From: Hafnia psychrotolerans
GTDB taxonomy: Bacteria; Pseudomonadota; Gammaproteobacteria; Enterobacterales; Enterobacteriaceae
DNA: 64,000 bases
Reading direction: 5' to 3'
NCBI RefSeq assembly: GCF_014639435.1
Contig: NZ_BMFZ01000003.1
Coordinates: 124,001-188,000 of the forward strand
The notes under the pieces were generated by a model that searched no databases, was not told the DNA's origin, and saw nothing but the letters and a program-made list of their open reading frames with translations. Both the position numbers and the translations under genes were made by a program. Shown here one piece after another: positions 41,368-48,913 of this stretch (position 1 is the stretch's first letter; each line of letters starts with the position of its first letter).

Positions 41368-41402
41368 AAAAAAACCCGCATCGGGAAGGCCGGTGCAGGT
41401 TT
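41368..41402 (-). terminator. Intrinsic terminator of fsa
   Basis: On the minus strand a 13-bp stem (AAACCTGCACCGG / CCGATGCGGGTTT, one mismatch and one wobble) with a 5-base loop runs into seven T. It lies 27 bp after the fsa stop. Confidence 0.9.
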
Positions 41403-41429
41403 AGGCAAAAAAGAAAGAGAGTACTGATG

Positions 41430-42095
41430 TTAATTCAGCGAGCAGGTTCCGAAGGCCTGTTGCCAATCCTCATCAAACTTCGCGACAGCGGCAATGACGG
41501 CTGGTGTCCCCAGAAACTGTTCTGCCACATCCACGGGCAAAGTGATGGACTGACACCCAGCCAGCAGGCAATCTACGGCTTGACGAGGGGTACGGAAACT
41601 GGCGGCCAGGACTTTGCTCCCGGGCACATGCAGACGCAGCAGCGTTTGTAGTTCAGTCACCATCGCAATGCCGTCTCCGCCCTGCGCGTCTAAGCGGTTA
41701 ACATAAGGCGCAACGTATTCGGCTCCCGCCAGCGCCGAGAGCAATCCCTGACCCGCACCGTAAACTGCCGTTCCGAGCGTTGGAATGTTCATCAGTTTGA
41801 GTTTTTTGATCGCAGCCAATCCTTCTGCCGTCGCGGGTATTTTGACCACCAAGCCCGGTACACGCTGGGTCATCAGGACGGCTTCAGCCACCATCTGTTC
41901 AGCATCAGCCGCCAGCACCTGCGCAAAGAGTTTTCCCGTACCGCCCAAAGCATCCCGCAGTGCAGGTAGGATTTCCCATAATGATTTGCGCTCTTTGGCG
42001 ACGATGCTTGGATTGGTTGTCACGCCCTGCAATGGCAAAATACGCGACAGGCGTTTTACCGCGCTGACATCGGCAGTGTCCAGATATAATTCCAT
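41430..42095 (-). CDS. fsa: Fructose-6-phosphate aldolase / transaldolase-like
   Basis: 221 residues, the length of E. coli FsaA/FsaB. The N-terminus [20 protein letters not shown] and [12 protein letters not shown] and the Schiff-base lysine Lys85 in [11 protein letters not shown] are diagnostic. FSA cleaves fructose-6-phosphate, and also accepts other acceptors with dihydroxyacetone or glycolaldehyde. I chose the ATG at 42095 after GGAGAG; an ATG at 42128 would add 11 residues. It follows araD by 96 bp on the same strand and ends at a strong terminator. Confidence 0.93.
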   Translation of the reverse strand: MELYLDTADVSAVKRLSRILPLQGVTTNPSIVAKERKSLWEILPALRDALGGTGKLFAQVLAADAEQMVAEAVLMTQRVPGLVVKIPATAEGLAAIKKLKLMNIPTLGTAVYGAGQGLLSALAGAEYVAPYVNRLDAQGGDGIAMVTELQTLLRLHVPGSKVLAASFRTPRQAVDCLLAGCQSITLPVDVAEQFLGTPAVIAAVAKFDEDWQQAFGTCSLN

Positions 42096-42191
42096 AACTC
42101 TCTCCTTAGAACCTGTGGGCAAATGCAATGTATCAAAGATACTCTTCTTTCAGGCTCAGTTTTTGTCAAGAGTCATAAAAATTACAAGACC

Positions 42192-42887
42192 TTACTGGCC
42201 ATAGTAGGCATTTTTACCGTGTTTGCGTAAAAAGTGTTTATCCAGCAATTGCGGCTGCATATCGGCAAGGTCTGGCGTCAATTGGCGGGAGAAGATCCCC
42301 ATGTAAGCAACTTCCTCCAGCACTACCGCATTATGCACGGCGGTCTCAGCATCTTTTCCCCACGCAAATGGCCCATGTGAGTGTACCAAGATGGCAGGAA
42401 CATCGCGTGCCGACAGCTGCCGCTCGGCAAAAGTTTTGACGATCACTTCCCCCGTTTCCCACTCATAACGCCCGGCGATCTCTGCCTCGGTCATTTTTCG
42501 GGTACAGGGGATATTGCCGTAGAAATAGTCAGCGTGCGTCGTGCCCCACGCAGGAATGTCTTTACCGGCCTGAGCCCAGATAGTGGCATGCCGCGAATGG
42601 GTATGCACGATACCGCCCGCGTCAGCGAAATTAAGATAAAGTACCCGATGGGTGTCGGTATCCGATGACGGTTTTTTACTGCCTTCCACCACTTTTCCGG
42701 TCTCCAGTTCGACCACCACCATGTCATCAAGGTGCATATTTTCGTATTCAACGCCCGACGGTTTAATCACCATCAGTCCCTGCTGTCGGTCAACCGCGCT
42801 GACGTTCCCCCAGGTAAAGGTAACCAGATGGTGTTTTGGCAGCGCCAGATTGGCGTGCAAGACCTGTTCTTTAAGTTGCTTGAGCAT
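42192..42887 (-). CDS. araD: L-ribulose-5-phosphate 4-epimerase
   Basis: 231 residues, class-II aldolase/epimerase family, co-linear with E. coli AraD. Key segments: [36 protein letters not shown], the zinc histidines in [26 protein letters not shown], and [13 protein letters not shown]. It converts L-ribulose-5-phosphate to D-xylulose-5-phosphate. Paralogues UlaF and SgbE are very similar, so the source pathway (arabinose, ascorbate, L-xylulose) is open; no araBA, ula or sgb genes are adjacent. Confidence 0.9.
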   Translation of the reverse strand: MLKQLKEQVLHANLALPKHHLVTFTWGNVSAVDRQQGLMVIKPSGVEYENMHLDDMVVVELETGKVVEGSKKPSSDTDTHRVLYLNFADAGGIVHTHSRHATIWAQAGKDIPAWGTTHADYFYGNIPCTRKMTEAEIAGRYEWETGEVIVKTFAERQLSARDVPAILVHSHGPFAWGKDAETAVHNAVVLEEVAYMGIFSRQLTPDLADMQPQLLDKHFLRKHGKNAYYGQ

Positions 42888-43086
42888 CAGATATCTCTTA
42901 GTAGTCGACGTTTCCTTTATTCTCTGGGTGGAATCGGCTGTCAGGTATGGGGAAAATAGCTAAAGAGTGCGTAAGGTTCTGCTACAACCGCAAGTTTGTC
43001 GGCTAAAGCGCTGAGAAGCGCAGGAAGAATAAATACGGAGTGAGATTAACGTGCCATTAAGCAGGGCCATAAAAGCGAATTAAGAC

Positions 43087-43103
43087 TATTCACCTAGTGA
43101 ATA
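43087..43103. promoter_or_regulatory. Palindrome between araD and osmB
   Basis: TATTCAC-CTA-GTGAATA is a perfect 7+3+7 inverted repeat 200 bp upstream of araD and 125 bp upstream of osmB. It looks like an operator of unknown ownership. The rest of the 42888-43227 gap holds the osmB promoter and no gene. Confidence 0.45.
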
Positions 43104-43177
43104 AATGCGAATTCCACTACTTTTATTCTAACGGGTCGATGTTGCGCCCAGATAAGAAGTGAATTATCGATTATTAC

Positions 43178-43187
43178 CTATACTTAA
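43178..43187 (+). promoter_or_regulatory. Sigma-S-like -10 element of osmB
   Basis: CTATACTTAA fits the extended -10 preferred by RpoS (C before TATACT). It is about 40 bp before the osmB start. In E. coli osmB is RpoS and Rcs controlled. Confidence 0.55.
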
Positions 43188-43227
43188 CCGTGAGTATGAG
43201 CGCTAATCGTTCTTAAGGAGAGTTATC

Positions 43228-43458
43228 ATGATGACATTTTCAAGTTGTACAATGAAACGTATTGGCAGTGTTGCACTGGTTTTGACTTTGGCGATGTCAG
43301 TCAGTGCCTGTAGCAACTGGTCCAAACGCGACCGTAATACCGCTATTGGCGCGGGTGCAGGTGCGTTAGGTGGTGCTGTGCTGACTGATGGCAGTACCCT
43401 AGGTACATTGGGCGGTGCTGCCGTTGGTGGGATTGTCGGTCATCAGGTGAGTAAATAG
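43228..43458 (+). CDS. osmB: Osmotically inducible lipoprotein OsmB
   Basis: 76 residues. Lipoprotein signal with lipobox SVSAC; the mature part (SNWSKRDRNTAIGAGAGALG, GAVLTDGSTLGTLGGAAVGG, IVGHQVSK) is almost identical to E. coli OsmB. The glycine-zipper segment suggests membrane insertion. Ribosome-binding site AAGGAG. Two consecutive ATGs (43228, 43231) are possible starts. Confidence 0.96.
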   Translation: MMTFSSCTMKRIGSVALVLTLAMSVSACSNWSKRDRNTAIGAGAGALGGAVLTDGSTLGTLGGAAVGGIVGHQVSK

Positions 43459-43571
43459 TGGCTAAAGAAAGATGAAATAGAATAAAGGTTAAAAACTAAA
43501 AAAGTTATTTGCAGTACTTTCAGGTCTTTCTTTATTTACCTCTTTTCGTTTAAGACAACGAACCGATTATT

Positions 43572-43606
43572 AAAAAATGCTGCTTCGAGAAGCAAGCAGC
43601 ATTTTT
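43572..43606. terminator. Bidirectional terminator osmB / yciH
   Basis: AAAAATGCTGCTT, an 8-base loop, AAGCAGCATTTTT: a perfect 13-bp stem with A- and T-runs on both sides, between convergent osmB and yciH. Confidence 0.9.
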
Positions 43607-43645
43607 CAAACGCAATGACCGGTATTATTCCCTCTGCGCAAGGTA

Positions 43646-43975
43646 TTAACCCCCTGTGAGCTTAACTTTATGCCCTTTCTCTTCGAGAAGTTGCTTCAGT
43701 AATTCCCGCTTGTCACCCTGAATTTCGATGACCCCCTCTTTGACCGAGCCTCCACAGCCACATTTTTTTTTCAGCTCTGCGGCCAGTTTGTCCAATGCCG
43801 CATCATCAAGACTTAGCCCTAAGATCAGGCAAACACCCTTACCTTTACGGCCGCTGGTTTGCCGTTGAATGCGCACAATACCATCACCTTTAGGGCGTTC
43901 CGCTTTCGTTTTGGATGGCTCAATTCTGCCGGAATCCGTGGAGTACACCAGGCGGCTGTTGCTGTCATTTCTCAT
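43646..43975 (-). CDS. yciH: SUI1/eIF1-family protein YciH
   Basis: 109 residues. The SUI1 domain is recognisable in GIVRIQRQTSGRKGKGVCLI, KKKCGCGGSVKEGVIEIQGD and LLEEKGHKVKLTGG. Bacterial YciH is thought to affect fidelity of translation initiation. It lies 11 bp after pyrF on the same strand, as in E. coli. Confidence 0.95.
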   Translation of the reverse strand: MRNDSNSRLVYSTDSGRIEPSKTKAERPKGDGIVRIQRQTSGRKGKGVCLILGLSLDDAALDKLAAELKKKCGCGGSVKEGVIEIQGDKRELLKQLLEEKGHKVKLTGG

Positions 43976-43986
43976 ATGAGTTCGCC

Positions 43987-44715
43987 TTAACGCAAAGATG
44001 CACGGATATCACGCAAGGTTTGCGCCGGATCAGTTGACTGAGTTATTGGACGGCCAATCACCATGTAATCAACGCCGTTGGCCAGCGCTTGCTGGGGTGT
44101 CATCACACGACGCTGATCGTCGGCCTGGCTACCCAAGGGGCGAATACCTGGGGTGACCAGTTTAAAGTCTTGCCCTAGTGTCGCTTTGAGACGAGTAGCC
44201 TCCTGCGCAGAACAGACAACGCCATCAAGGCCACAATTGTGCGCAAGACTCGCCAGACGTTCTGCGTAATCAGCAGGAGAAAGCGGGATACCTAAATCGG
44301 CTAAGTCACTCTTTTCCATGCTGGTCAGCACAGTAACCGCAATCAGTAAAGGGGCATCACTACCGAAAGAACTTAGCGCCTCTTTAGCTGCCGTCATCAT
44401 TCGCACTCCGCCGCTGGCATGGACGTTGACCATCCACACACCCAGCTCCGCCGCAGCGGCTACCGCATGCGCCGTGGTATTCGGGATATCGTGGAATTTC
44501 AGATCCAAAAACACCTCAAAACCACGCGATTGCAGATCTTTGACAATTTGCGGGCCAAAGTGAGTAAACATCTCTTTGCCAACTTTTAGACGACAATCAC
44601 AGGGATCGATACGATCAGCAAAGGCCAGCGCCGCGGACTTATCAGCGTAGTCGAGTGCGACAACAATCGGCGAAGATTTTAAGTCCTTGTTATAGTTGTT
44701 ATTTTCAGACTTCAT
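43987..44715 (-). CDS. pyrF: Orotidine 5'-phosphate decarboxylase
   Basis: 242 residues, the final enzyme of UMP synthesis. The catalytic motif is [10 protein letters not shown]; the N-terminal ALDYADKS and the C-terminal phosphate-binding TPGIRPLG and YMVIGRPIT are intact. A GAGG ribosome-binding site precedes the ATG. In E. coli it directly follows lapB; here a gene on the other strand and a palindromic repeat intervene. Confidence 0.97.
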   Translation of the reverse strand: MKSENNNYNKDLKSSPIVVALDYADKSAALAFADRIDPCDCRLKVGKEMFTHFGPQIVKDLQSRGFEVFLDLKFHDIPNTTAHAVAAAAELGVWMVNVHASGGVRMMTAAKEALSSFGSDAPLLIAVTVLTSMEKSDLADLGIPLSPADYAERLASLAHNCGLDGVVCSAQEATRLKATLGQDFKLVTPGIRPLGSQADDQRRVMTPQQALANGVDYMVIGRPITQSTDPAQTLRDIRASLR

Positions 44716-44906
44716 TTCGTCAACCTCTTGTTTGTGTTCAGGGATTATTGCCGTCTGGCATTTTCTGCCGCCAATATTTTACCCGTCATCCGTTGCAAAT
44801 CCTAGCCGCATGTAATGTTACATTTTCGTGAATTTTTTATGACCCTCTAGACGCCGTAATCAGCGTGGCATAGCGTGGAGTTTTAAGCTGAAGGAAATAG
44901 AGCAAA

Positions 44907-45188
44907 ATGAGTGAGATATCCACCCTGACTATCAAAATTCCTGTGGAATTAAAAGAACAGATCCGTGCTGCCGCCGCCGAGGCAGAACATTCACTGAGCG
45001 TTGAAGTCTGCACACGTCTGGAAGAGAGTTTTAGTCACAAGGAGAAGAAAAGCGAAAAAGCCAACGAACATGATATCGATAACCAGCACACCAGCGAAAA
45101 TACCGAACCGGCACTGACACAAAAAGAGCTAAAGAAACTGCGTACCCTGCTCGCTTCTGTTCGAAAAACTATCAGTAAGAAAAAATAG
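44907..45188 (+). CDS. Arc-like ribbon-helix-helix protein
   Basis: 93 residues. The N-terminal ~40 (STLTIKIPVELKEQIRAAAA, EAEHSLSVEVCTRLEESF) form an Arc/MetJ-type ribbon-helix-helix DNA-binding domain. A charged linker (HKEKKSEKANEHDIDNQHTS) leads to a second basic helical segment (LTQKELKKLRTLLASVRKTI). No antitoxin-type toxin gene is next to it and no phage genes are near. It is inserted, on the opposite strand, between lapB and pyrF. Target unknown. The ribosome-binding site AAGGAAAT supports the start. Confidence 0.8.
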   Translation: MSEISTLTIKIPVELKEQIRAAAAEAEHSLSVEVCTRLEESFSHKEKKSEKANEHDIDNQHTSENTEPALTQKELKKLRTLLASVRKTISKKK

Positions 45189-45245
45189 CTTTAAGCTTAG
45201 CGCCCAAATTATTTCCTCTAAATCACTCTAGTCATACTAAGACAT

Positions 45246-45335
45246 CAACCGTGTAAGTCCCCAGGACCTGACTCAAGTCAGTGACTGGGGCACCCAACGG
45301 AAGCCGACACTGATAGGGCTCGAAGTATGAAGAGG
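45246..45335 (-). repeat. Palindromic intergenic repeat of Yersinia/Serratia type
   Basis: Read on the minus strand it begins CATACTTCGAG, and later has CCCCAGTCACTGACTTGAG and TCAGGTCCTGGGG, which fold into a nested stem (CCCCAG/CTGGGG at 45259-45264 and 45285-45290, with CTGAC/GTCAG inside). This resembles a widespread intergenic repeat of Yersinia, Serratia and relatives that carries CATACTTCAAG and CCCCAGTCACTTACTTGAG, as I recall it. It sits immediately 3' of lapB and could end or stabilise the lapAB transcript. Confidence 0.6.
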
Positions 45336-45339
45336 AAAT

Positions 45340-46509
45340 TTATTGGCCATCAAGGCCACGGATCGGCTTGACCGTCGCCCACGCCCGGCAAGATGGACAA
45401 TGCCAATAAAGGGAATGCGCGGTAAAACCACATTTATGACACCGATAGCGCGGTTTTGTACGGATCTGCTCGCCTACCATGTCGCGTAGCAACATCAGGC
45501 TCTCTTTCGCTCGCCCCTCTTCTGCATCGAGCAGATGGTAGTCCATCAGGTGATGGAACACCCGCATGGTAGGATGCCGCTGTAGCTGTCGGTTCATATA
45601 GACTTGTGCCACTTCACGGCCCTCGTCCAACTGAATAATCTCTGCCAACATCAACTCCGCGCTAGCACCCGTGTTTTCATCCACACAACGTTTGAGAAAC
45701 TCAGCCCAGGCCTGTTGCTCGCCAAGGTGCTGGTAGCACTCTTGCAGCATATCCAGCGTTTCGCTGACCACTTCTTTGTCTTGCTCAAGCACGCGTTTTA
45801 GCGCGTCGGCGGCTTTAGCATATTCACCCTGAGCCATCAGGATACGACCCTGCATGATTGAAACCCGGGCACAGAGTTTATCGGATGAGGCGGCTTTCTT
45901 AAGTAAGCCTGTGGCTTTATCCAGATCATCCGAGGCCATCGCCTGCAACGCCAGTTCACACCAAAAATGGGCAATCTCTTTGCGCCGATTGTCTTTACCG
46001 AGCTTAACCAAACGTTCGGCAACCTCTATCGCATTCTGCCAGTCGCTGGTCGCCTGATGGATAATGAGCAGTTGTTCCAGCGCGAACAACTGATAGTCCT
46101 GCTCTTTCACCAGTTGGTTAAACATATCTTCAGCACGGTCATACAGCCCCGCAGCCATGTAATCACGGCCCAGTTGCTGTACGGCCAGCAAACGCTGATC
46201 AAACGTCAGCGAGGCACTCTCCATCAACGACTGATGGATTCGGATAGCGCGGTCGACCTCACCACGGGATCGGAATAGATTGCCCAGAGTTAAATGAGCC
46301 TCGACGGTGCTGCTGTCCTCTTTAAGCATTTCGAGAAACAGGTCGACGGCTTTATCTTGCTGGTTAGACAGTAAGAAGTTAACGCCCGCAACGTATTCAC
46401 GCGACAGACGGTTGGCACTTTCCTGTTTATCCTGCTGAGAACTTCTGCGCCCCATGTACCAGCCATAGGCGGCCGCAACGGGCAACAACAGAAACAGCAG
46501 CTCTAACAT
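45340..46509 (-). CDS. lapB: Lipopolysaccharide assembly protein B (LapB/YciM)
   Basis: 389 residues. One N-terminal transmembrane helix (LELLFLLLPVAAAYGWYMG), then nine or so TPR units over about 35-330, and a C-terminal rubredoxin-type metal site (RCHKCGFTAHSLYWHCPSC). In E. coli LapB directs FtsH to LpxC and so tunes LPS synthesis. It follows lapA by 6 bp. Confidence 0.96.
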   Translation of the reverse strand: MLELLFLLLPVAAAYGWYMGRRSSQQDKQESANRLSREYVAGVNFLLSNQQDKAVDLFLEMLKEDSSTVEAHLTLGNLFRSRGEVDRAIRIHQSLMESASLTFDQRLLAVQQLGRDYMAAGLYDRAEDMFNQLVKEQDYQLFALEQLLIIHQATSDWQNAIEVAERLVKLGKDNRRKEIAHFWCELALQAMASDDLDKATGLLKKAASSDKLCARVSIMQGRILMAQGEYAKAADALKRVLEQDKEVVSETLDMLQECYQHLGEQQAWAEFLKRCVDENTGASAELMLAEIIQLDEGREVAQVYMNRQLQRHPTMRVFHHLMDYHLLDAEEGRAKESLMLLRDMVGEQIRTKPRYRCHKCGFTAHSLYWHCPSCRAWATVKPIRGLDGQ

Positions 46510-46515
46510 AAAGGA

Positions 46516-46833
46516 TTATTCCTTGCTGGCGGCGGAAGGCACGACGGGGGTAACCACCGCAGGTACTGGCGCGATTTGTTGTTCCAGACGCTTAATTTTA
46601 CGCTGGGCACGCCCAAGCGAAAGCCGCACTCGCAAATAGAACAAGCCACAAATGACCCAACCCAGTATGAAACCGGTAGCGAACAGCACAGCAAGCAAGG
46701 TGGAAACACGGTAATCACCCTGTGCCAACAAATAGTTGAAGGTTACTACTTGGTCGTTATGGGCACCGAGGGTGATGGAGATGACCACAACGACCAGCAT
46801 AAGCAAAAAAATTAGCAAATATTTCACATTCAT
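46516..46833 (-). CDS. lapA: Lipopolysaccharide assembly protein A (LapA/YciS)
   Basis: 105 residues with two transmembrane helices (LLIFLLMLVVVVISITLG and LLAVLFATGFILGWVICG) and a cytoplasmic coiled-coil tail. The ATG at 46833 fits the family start MNVKYLL and follows CAGGAA; in-frame codons continue upstream to 46968 without meaning. Forms a two-gene unit with lapB. Confidence 0.93.
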   Translation of the reverse strand: MNVKYLLIFLLMLVVVVISITLGAHNDQVVTFNYLLAQGDYRVSTLLAVLFATGFILGWVICGLFYLRVRLSLGRAQRKIKRLEQQIAPVPAVVTPVVPSAASKE

Positions 46834-47098
46834 TCCTGTAATGCCGGATGTACCGGATGAATTATGCCAAAAACACACGTCCTGACCTAATAAGTTAGCA
46901 TTTCCGCACAAAGCATGGAAATACTCAGAACGGATAAAACACACTTCGGAGAAAGTTCGGATAAACATGTCACGAAGCTGATTTCAATTCATATCCGGGC
47001 CTGATATCGATGGCCTACCCATGAGATATGGGGGCAACTGCCTTGATTTAAAAGGGCGTGCCGATCTGGCACGGTGTCAAACCGGAATATCACACCGG

Positions 47099-47869
47099 TT
47101 ATTTTATCCCATCGGCATCGCGCTGGGCGATTTCCTGCTCTTCCACCGCCGGAGGCGTCAGCGGACCAATAAAACGTTCAGTCAGCCAGCACGCGAGCAT
47201 CACCAGTATGCCGCTTATTCCCACTGATGCCATTAAATCACGCGGCCAATGCATACCAAGCATCAGACGGCTACCCATAACGATCACCGCCCAACTCATC
47301 ATAAAAATCACTGTTTTGAAATGGCGACGTGGCCATAGAAGCCCCAGCGCCAACAGCGCCCAAGTGGCAGCAAACATGGTGTGCCCAGAAGGAAACGCGT
47401 ATCCAGTATCATTTTGCCAGCTTTTCTTCAGCCAGTGTGGCAAGCCGGCATCATCACCAATCAGCGCCTTAACCTCATGGCCTCGCGCCTTGCCCTTCAT
47501 GGCATAAAACTCAAGCACATCCATTTCATGGGAAGTCCCAAGCCAAGCCACATAGGGTCTTGGTTCTTTCACTTGCCCTTTAATGACATCTTTTACGTAC
47601 TGGCCGACCAGAATGGCAGCAGCCAGAATAATCACCAGCGCCACTGCTGCTTTAAAGCGAAAGCGCAGGCACCACAGGAACCACGCGCACAGGATGATAG
47701 TGGTGAGGATCCCCCAAGGTCTGCTGACGGTTTCAGTCACCCAAAAAAACGGACGAAGGATCAACGGATTCAGACCGGGGGTCCATAGCCAACCACTGGC
47801 CCATACCATAGCGGGCATAGCGAATAAAATGAGCATACCGATAATGACACGCCTAACAATATGGTACAT
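47099..47869 (-). CDS. pgpB: Phosphatidylglycerophosphatase B (PAP2 family)
   Basis: 256 residues, about six transmembrane helices. The three PAP2 motifs are present: KGQVKEPRP, YAFPSGHTMF and GSRLMLGMHWPRDL. It dephosphorylates phosphatidylglycerol phosphate, undecaprenyl pyrophosphate and related lipids at the inner membrane. I prefer the ATG at 47869 after GAGGG; a TTG at 47881 is also open. Confidence 0.95.
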   Translation of the reverse strand: MYHIVRRVIIGMLILFAMPAMVWASGWLWTPGLNPLILRPFFWVTETVSRPWGILTTIILCAWFLWCLRFRFKAAVALVIILAAAILVGQYVKDVIKGQVKEPRPYVAWLGTSHEMDVLEFYAMKGKARGHEVKALIGDDAGLPHWLKKSWQNDTGYAFPSGHTMFAATWALLALGLLWPRRHFKTVIFMMSWAVIVMGSRLMLGMHWPRDLMASVGISGILVMLACWLTERFIGPLTPPAVEEQEIAQRDADGIK

Positions 47870-47968
47870 GGACACCCTCAAAAAAAGTCAAAGAGCGGCA
47901 GTGTAGCAATCTTGTAACGCCTTCACATCCGATAACAAATCCCCGTTGAAGAAACGGATAAGCCTCAT

Positions 47969-47995
47969 AATATTTGAAAGTTCGATTCAAATATT
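47969..47995. other. AT-rich palindrome upstream of ribA
   Basis: AATATTTGAA and TTCAAATATT form a perfect 10-bp inverted repeat with a 7-base loop in the pgpB-ribA divergent gap (47870-48227). Ownership unknown. I see no gene or other clear signal in this gap. Confidence 0.4.
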
Positions 47996-48227
47996 CAGGC
48001 TAAAGAGTCGACGGTTTTATGGCAGAATAGTGCCTTAATTGTTGTCAATTATGCATGCAAAAGCTTTTGTGCTGGTCAATTCCAGCATCTGAACGTAGGA
48101 TGCGCAACAGCGAATAAAATACTAAACGTTAATAAACAATACTCACCTCATTCGGGCCTGTGATTCGGGTAAATGAAAGTAGCTAACACCGCTGCAGCTT
48201 GAAGAACGAAGAGTAACGGAGCATAAA

Positions 48228-48818
48228 ATGCAGCTGAAAAGAGTGGCAGAAGCCAAACTGCCTACACCATGGGGCGATTTCCTGATGGTGGGATTTGAAG
48301 AGCTGGCAACAGGTCACGATCATCTGGCATTAGTTTTCGGCGATATCACCGGTGATATGCCAGTACTGTCGCGCGTTCATTCCGAGTGTCTGACAGGTGA
48401 TGCATTATTCAGCCTGCGTTGTGACTGTGGTTTTCAGTTGGAAGCGGCACTCAATCACATTGCTGAAGAGGGCCGTGGGATCCTGATTTATCACCGTCAG
48501 GAAGGCCGTAATATCGGTATGCTGAATAAAATCCGCGCCTATGCGTTGCAGGACCAAGGTTATGACACCGTAGAAGCCAATCATCAGTTGGGTTTCGCCG
48601 CTGATGAGCGTGACTTCACCCTGTGTGCCGATATGTATAAACTGCTGGGTGTACAGGCTGTGCGGCTGCTGACCAATAATCCAAGAAAAGTCGAGATCCT
48701 GAGCGAAGCTGGCATCAATATTGTCGAACGTGTTCCGCTTATCGTGGGCAAAAACCCGAAGAATGAGCGCTACCTGGCGACCAAAGCCGCGAAGATGGGT
48801 CATCTCCTTGGTCAGTAA
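48228..48818 (+). CDS. ribA: GTP cyclohydrolase II
   Basis: 196 residues, the same size as E. coli RibA. Zinc ligands Cys54, Cys65 and Cys67 are in [19 protein letters not shown]; the catalytic segment [20 protein letters not shown] is intact. First committed step of riboflavin synthesis. Ribosome-binding site GGAG. It is a stand-alone RibA without a RibB domain. Confidence 0.97.
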   Translation: MQLKRVAEAKLPTPWGDFLMVGFEELATGHDHLALVFGDITGDMPVLSRVHSECLTGDALFSLRCDCGFQLEAALNHIAEEGRGILIYHRQEGRNIGMLNKIRAYALQDQGYDTVEANHQLGFAADERDFTLCADMYKLLGVQAVRLLTNNPRKVEILSEAGINIVERVPLIVGKNPKNERYLATKAAKMGHLLGQ

Positions 48819-48836
48819 CCTCTATCAATAAAGACC

Positions 48837-48862
48837 AAAGGCACCGTTTAGGTGCCTTTTTT
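48837..48862 (+). terminator. Intrinsic terminator of ribA
   Basis: AAAGGCACC, a 5-base loop, GGTGCC and six T, between convergent ribA and acnA. Confidence 0.93.
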
Positions 48863-48913
48863 ATGCCTTCAATTTGGCTGTTTCGCAATTCATGCTTCTC
48901 TGTATTTTGCCGA

